Assembly (NCBI GenBank): GCA_945952105.1
Contig: CAMFGZ010000001.1
Span: forward strand, 280,333-344,332
From: an uncultured Rhodospirillaceae bacterium
GTDB taxonomy: Bacteria; Pseudomonadota; Alphaproteobacteria; Reyranellales; Reyranellaceae
Reading direction: 5' to 3'
DNA length: 64,000 bases
Below are positions 62,615 to 64,000 of the stretch, in pieces. The notes below the pieces were generated by a model. That model saw nothing but the letters and a program-made list of their open reading frames with translations, did no database searches and was not told the origin of the DNA. The position numbers and the translations under genes were made by a program. Every line of letters begins with the position of its first letter. Position 1 is the first letter of the stretch.

Positions 62615-63490
62615 ATGACGACCGCTGCGCGCCCCACCCCGATCGCATGGCTGATCGCGCCGGCCGCGCTGCTGTTCGTCCTGTTTTTCGTGCTGCCGTT
62701 CGCCGTGATGACGGCGATGTCGTTCTATTCCGGCAATCCCGTCACCAATCCGAACGCCTTCCTGACGACGCGCCACTACGAGCGCTTCATCTTCGACCCG
62801 GCCGGCATCTTCCACGATGCACTCTGGTCGACCCTGCGCATCGGCCTCATCACGACGGTCGTCGCGCTGCTGATCGGCTATCCGCTGGCGCACTGGATGG
62901 CCCGCATGCAATCCCGACTGGGGCACGCGCTGGTTCTCATGGCGGTGATCGCGCCGATGCTGACCGGCATCGTGGTCCGCACCTTCGCCTGGATGACGAT
63001 TCTGCAGGACAAGGGCGTCATCAACACGACCTTGATGCAGTGGGGACTGATCGAGAAGCCGCTGCCGCTTATGTACAACGAATTCGGCACCATCGTCGCG
63101 CTGGTCCATATCTACGTGCCGTTCATGGTCCTGACACTGACCGGCGTGATCGGCCGCATCGACGAGCGGCTGGAGCAGGCGGCGCGCAGCCTCGGTGCCG
63201 GCCGGGCGCGCGCCTTCATCGAGGTCACCCTGCCGCTCAGCCTGCCCGGCATCCTGGCCGGCTCGCTGCTGGTCTTTGCCCTGTCGATCAGCGCCTATGT
63301 CACGCCCTCGCTGATGGGCGGCACAGACGTGCTGACCTTGCCCATGCTGATCGCCCAGCAGGTCGGGACCAGCTTCAATCCGAACTTCGCGGGTGCGCTG
63401 GGCGTCATTTTGCTCCTGGTCTCGCTGGCCATCGTCGTCGCCTACAACCGCATCCTGGCCCGGCTGGCTGGCGGGCAGGGGATGGCATGA
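62615..63490 (+). CDS. ABC transporter permease (PotB-like), thiohydantoin operon
   Basis: The 291-residue protein has six predicted helices, with the EAA loop QAARSLGAGRARAFIEVTLPLSLPGILAGS. The ATG at 62615 lies 11 bases after the HyuA stop. It is probably the pore subunit of an importer for the operon's substrate; the binding protein and ATPase are not in the window and may follow. Confidence 0.92.
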   Translation: MTTAARPTPIAWLIAPAALLFVLFFVLPFAVMTAMSFYSGNPVTNPNAFLTTRHYERFIFDPAGIFHDALWSTLRIGLITTVVALLIGYPLAHWMARMQSRLGHALVLMAVIAPMLTGIVVRTFAWMTILQDKGVINTTLMQWGLIEKPLPLMYNEFGTIVALVHIYVPFMVLTLTGVIGRIDERLEQAARSLGAGRARAFIEVTLPLSLPGILAGSLLVFALSISAYVTPSLMGGTDVLTLPMLIAQQVGTSFNPNFAGALGVILLLVSLAIVVAYNRILARLAGGQGMA

Positions 63491-64000
63491 GCGCCGCCCC
63501 GAACCGCCGGCCGTTCGACGCGGGCCGCGCCGCCTATCTGGCCTTGAACGCGCTGCTGCTCACCTTCCTGCTGCTGCCTATCGCCATCGTGCTGGTGTTC
63601 GCGCTTAACCCGACGCCGTACATCTCATTCCCGCCAGTCGGCGTCAGCCTTCGCTGGTTCGAGAAGTTCTTCGGCAGTGCCGAGTTCATGAACGCGCTCT
63701 GGCTGTCGCTCTGGGTGGCGGCGGTGGTGCTGGTCCTGTCGATCGTGATCGGCGGCGCCTGCGCGTTGGCGCTGGCGCGCGGCAACCTGCCGGGACGGGC
63801 GACGATGACCGCCTTCTTCATGTCGCCGCTGATGGTACCGGCGATCCTGACTGGCCTGGCGCTGTTCCAGGCCTATCTCCTGTCGGGGATCGGCCGGCCT
63901 GTCTGGGGGCTTATAGCGGCCCATACGCTGGTGGCGGTGCCCTACGTCATCCGCACGACCTTGGCCGTGCTGCACAATTTCGACCGCCGGATCGAGGAGG
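63487..64000 (+). CDS. ABC transporter permease (PotC-like), 3' end cut by window
   Basis: The visible 171 residues start MSAAPNRRPFDAGRAAYLALNALLLTFLLLPIAIVLVFALNPTPYISFPP. ATG overlaps the previous stop (ATGA). The frame runs off the right edge before the EAA loop is complete (HNFDRRIEE). It pairs with the previous permease. Confidence 0.92.
   Translation, partial: MSAAPNRRPFDAGRAAYLALNALLLTFLLLPIAIVLVFALNPTPYISFPPVGVSLRWFEKFFGSAEFMNALWLSLWVAAVVLVLSIVIGGACALALARGNLPGRATMTAFFMSPLMVPAILTGLALFQAYLLSGIGRPVWGLIAAHTLVAVPYVIRTTLAVLHNFDRRIEE

Overview
The window is GC-rich DNA with strong G/C bias at third codon positions. It has tightly packed operons with 4-base ATGA/GTGA/TTGA start-stop overlaps, many GTG and TTG starts, Bug-type (TctC) and spermidine/putrescine-type uptake systems, an OccR-like LysR regulator and several families of intergenic palindromes. 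Together these suggest an alphaproteobacterium with a soil or plant-associated, catabolically versatile lifestyle (Reyranella-, Bradyrhizobium- or Azospirillum-like). That placement is inference; no rRNA or other marker gene is present. I saw no tRNA, rRNA, CRISPR array, prophage or insertion sequence. Both ends are cut inside genes.

Layout. 1-4.1 kb: the end of a Bug-type binding protein, then a leftward group of secreted or small proteins including a pepsin-like aspartic protease homologue. 4.1-12.8 kb: an orphan CoxL-like molybdenum hydroxylase subunit, a membrane Ser/Thr kinase with a periplasmic peptidoglycan-binding-like domain, a DUF2236 oxygenase-like protein, an RlmM-like methyltransferase and a LysR regulator. 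12.9-21.2 kb: one long operon that couples a polyamine/opine-type ABC importer and a histidine phosphatase to an HcnABC-like FAD/[2Fe-2S] dehydrogenase plus a second DAO-family oxidase. This looks like uptake and oxidation of an N-substituted amino acid. 21.2-26.8 kb: GST, acyltransferase, PhyH dioxygenase, GNAT, an FMN-dependent 2-hydroxyacid dehydrogenase and a ZIP transporter. 26.8-31 kb: a pseudogene broken by a 34-bp tandem duplication, then a fadA-fadB beta-oxidation pair. 31-38 kb: a second Bug protein, an amidase, an enolase-superfamily enzyme, a fasciclin protein, a DHFR-like protein, an MBL hydrolase and a TauD dioxygenase. 38-40.3 kb: a split chromate transporter and a zinc-efflux operon (SmtB-type repressor plus CDF exporter) with a clear operator. 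40.2-46.4 kb: two paralogous acyl-CoA ligases around an enolase-superfamily enzyme, a 2OG/IPNS-type oxygenase and a DUF1772 protein. 46.4-50.5 kb: MscS channel, aldo/keto reductase, persulfide dioxygenase-rhodanese fusion. 50.7-56.9 kb: a leftward operon of an IPNS-type oxygenase, a peptide-type binding protein, two MHS-family transporters and an amidohydrolase. 56.9-64 kb: a DUF4239 protein, an AroM-LuxR fusion regulator and, divergent from it, a thiohydantoin/hydantoin operon (two DUF917 paralogues, a HyuA-like protein and two ABC permeases, the last cut by the window end).

The most interesting part is the right end. A one-component regulator that fuses an AroM-family domain to a LuxR-type helix-turn-helix lies divergent to the DUF917/hydantoinase operon. 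A perfect 18-bp palindrome between them sits where a class II LuxR-type activator site would lie relative to a plausible promoter. Other notable points are the zinc operator that covers the -10 element and the start codon, and the frameshifting tandem duplication.
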